A stretch of DNA of 49,835 nucleotides from Candidatus Ruminococcus equi. GTDB lineage: Bacteria > Bacillota > Clostridia > Oscillospirales > Acutalibacteraceae. The notes below the pieces were generated by a model. It made no database searches. It was not told the DNA's origin and was given only the letters and a program-made list of their open reading frames with translations. The position numbers were made by a program, and so were the translations under genes. Positions 48,743-49,835 of the stretch are shown in pieces. The DNA lies in assembly GCA_018065465.1 (NCBI GenBank), contig JAGHTC010000002.1, forward strand, positions 1-49,835. Direction: 5' to 3'. Position 1 is the first letter of the stretch; each line of letters opens with the position of its first letter.

Positions 48743-49204
48743 TCAGGACATTAAATCTTCGTCTGCGTGGTCACAGCAACATCCACAGTCGCAGTCATCA
48801 TCACAGCAAAGTTCGGAAAAATCGAATTCAAGAAGTTCGCCGCAATTCGGGCATTCGATTTCGCCTTCCAATAATGTGTCTTCGTCAACGCAAATCTGCT
48901 CACCGCAAGCAGCGCAGGTTACTTCGTAATATGCGCAGTCACAGTCGCAGTCATCGTCGAAGCAATCACAGCAGTCGCAATCGTCGTCATAGATGTCGTC
49001 TTCAAGAGAAGCGAGGTCTTCGTCAACTGCGTCGAGCTGTTCACTCATTTCGTCATAAAGGTCTTCCATATCTTCTACAGCGAAAGCCATATCGTCGAGA
49101 AGGTCGATAATAGCGTTGATAACCTTTACTTCGTCTTTTGATTCGTCAAGGTTAAGACCGTCTGCAAGACCTCTGATATAAGAAATTTTCTCACTTAATG
49201 TCAT
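48743..49204 (-). CDS. CD1247 N-terminal domain protein, Asp/Cys-rich
   Basis: 153 residues. The N-terminus has SEKISYIRGLADGLNLD, then a helical acidic part with VINAIIDLLDDMAFAVEDMEDLYDE. The middle and end are a chain of Asp and Cys (about 20 Cys), enclosing one clear zinc ribbon (TCAACGEQICV, then IECPNCGELLEF). This is a family seen only in Clostridia, sometimes mislabelled as AraC regulator; the role is unknown. Metal binding or storage is likely by composition. It starts 10 bases after the efp stop. Confidence 0.8.
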   Translation of the reverse strand: MTLSEKISYIRGLADGLNLDESKDEVKVINAIIDLLDDMAFAVEDMEDLYDEMSEQLDAVDEDLASLEDDIYDDDCDCCDCFDDDCDCDCAYYEVTCAACGEQICVDEDTLLEGEIECPNCGELLEFDFSELCCDDDCDCGCCCDHADEDLMS

Positions 49205-49214
49205 AATATTCTCC

Positions 49215-49772
49215 TTATGCTCTGCCGAGATACTCGCCTGTACGGGTATCGATTTGAATCATTTCGCCTTCTTCGATAAAGAGCGGGACTTTAATTTCGG
49301 CACCGGTTTCCAATGTTGCGGGCTTTGTTGCATTTGTAGCAGTATTGCCTGCAAAGCCGGGGTCTGTCTGAGTAATCTGGAGTTCTACAAAGTTCGGAGG
49401 CTCAACGCCGAAAACATTTCCTTTGTAGGAAAGAACTTTGCAAACCATATTTTCCTTAACGAATTTGAAAGAATCCGAAAGGATTGATTTGTTAATCGGA
49501 ACCTGTTCCCAAGTTTCGGTGTCCATAAAGTAGTAGAGGTCACCGTCGTTGTAGGAATACTCCATATCTCTTCTGTCGATAAAAGCAGTAGGATATTTGT
49601 CGTTGGGGTTAAAAGTTTTTTCTACAACTGCGCCTGTAATAACATTTCTGATTTTTGTTCTTACAAAAGCAGCGCCCTTGCCGGGTTTTACATGCTGGAA
49701 TTCGATAATAGAAACAACCTGTCCATCCATTTCAAATGTTACGCCGTTTCTGAAATCACCTGCTGAAATCAT
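49215..49772 (-). CDS. efp: Translation elongation factor P
   Basis: A 185-residue EF-P with the three beta-barrel domains. The decoding loop with Lys32 is in [14 protein letters not shown]; in Gram-positives this lysine may be modified to 5-aminopentanol-lysine. The C-terminal part has [25 protein letters not shown] and the normal end [10 protein letters not shown]. It relieves ribosome stalling at proline runs. ATG 49772 follows GGAGG. Confidence 0.97.
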   Translation of the reverse strand: MISAGDFRNGVTFEMDGQVVSIIEFQHVKPGKGAAFVRTKIRNVITGAVVEKTFNPNDKYPTAFIDRRDMEYSYNDGDLYYFMDTETWEQVPINKSILSDSFKFVKENMVCKVLSYKGNVFGVEPPNFVELQITQTDPGFAGNTATNATKPATLETGAEIKVPLFIEEGEMIQIDTRTGEYLGRA

Positions 49773-49828
49773 AATTATTTCCTCCTAAAATCTGACATAG
49801 CAAATTTATCCCATAAATTCACATATAT

Positions 49829-49834
49829 ATTATA
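49829..49834 (-). promoter_or_regulatory. -10 box of the efp promoter, cut by the window end
   Basis: TATAAT on the minus strand, about 57 bases before efp. The -35 box would be beyond base 49835, so this stays provisional. Confidence 0.45.
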
Positions 49835-49835
49835 C

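Noticed and set aside
48724..49110. Arg/His/Ser-rich open frame on the plus strand
   Set aside because: It is the mirror image of the Asp/Cys-rich gene; its composition is a by-product of GAC/TGC/GAT codons on the other strand.

Overview
The window reads as a piece of a low-GC, Gram-positive, probably spore-forming Clostridia chromosome, most likely an Oscillospirales/Ruminococcaceae-type gut bacterium. The basis is the AT-rich composition, the ribosome binding sites (AAGGAG/GGAGG type), a YunB sporulation gene, DivIVA/SepF/YlmH division genes, a MutL with an endonuclease motif, and Firmicutes-type gene orders (tig-clpP-clpX-lon-engB; miaB-ylbF-mutS-mutL-miaA; yggS-sepF-ylmH-divIVA-ileS-lspA-rluD; rplS-lepB-rbgA-rnhB-yraN). 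Species-level assignment is not possible from the sequence alone.

Bases 1 to about 18593 are the right-hand part of an integrated mobile element whose left end lies outside the window. It ends in a displaced 3' piece of a tRNA-Ser gene followed by that tRNA's old terminator, next to a tyrosine integrase. Inside it are four blocks. (a) A plus-strand block (81-2721) of small unknown genes and a short FtsK/SpoIIIE-type DNA translocase. (b) A long minus-strand operon (15568 down to 2910), converging on block (a) at a shared terminator. It holds an HTH protein, an HNH-like protein, two orphan DNA methyltransferases, a MazG-like protein, Gp157, a P-loop ATPase, a DUF669 SSB-like protein, a GIY-YIG protein, a CHC2 zinc-finger primase fragment and a DUF927 helicase. 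These are followed by an iteron-bearing likely origin, phage accessory genes (DUF3850, YopX and others) and a possible terminase-small-subunit-like gene. (c) A divergent control region with three related operator sites. (d) A plus-strand block with a LexA/CI-like S24 repressor, two small genes and the integrase. No capsid, tail, portal or large terminase gene is seen, so the visible part looks like a phage satellite, a defective prophage or a phage/conjugative hybrid.

Bases 18678-49835 are core chromosome, almost all on the minus strand. First come a PPC/DUF296 gene (plus strand) and a tig-clpP-clpX-lon-engB-lysA protein quality-control operon. Next are threonine synthase with a metallophosphatase behind a perfect consensus promoter, and the rplS operon preceded by an L19-type leader RNA. 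Then comes one long run from miaB to rluD combining tRNA modification, mismatch repair, cell division, isoleucyl-tRNA synthetase and lipoprotein signal peptidase. Last are yunB, an unusually Asp/Cys-rich protein and elongation factor P.

The most interesting points are: the iteron origin directly behind the DUF927 helicase; identical SSB-type DDLPF tails on the helicase and the DUF669 protein; a methyltransferase split exactly at a seven-G slippery tract (phase variation, programmed -1 frameshift or decay); a duplicated Shine-Dalgarno/hairpin leader in the left block; and the yunB ribosome binding site buried in the terminator of its upstream neighbour.
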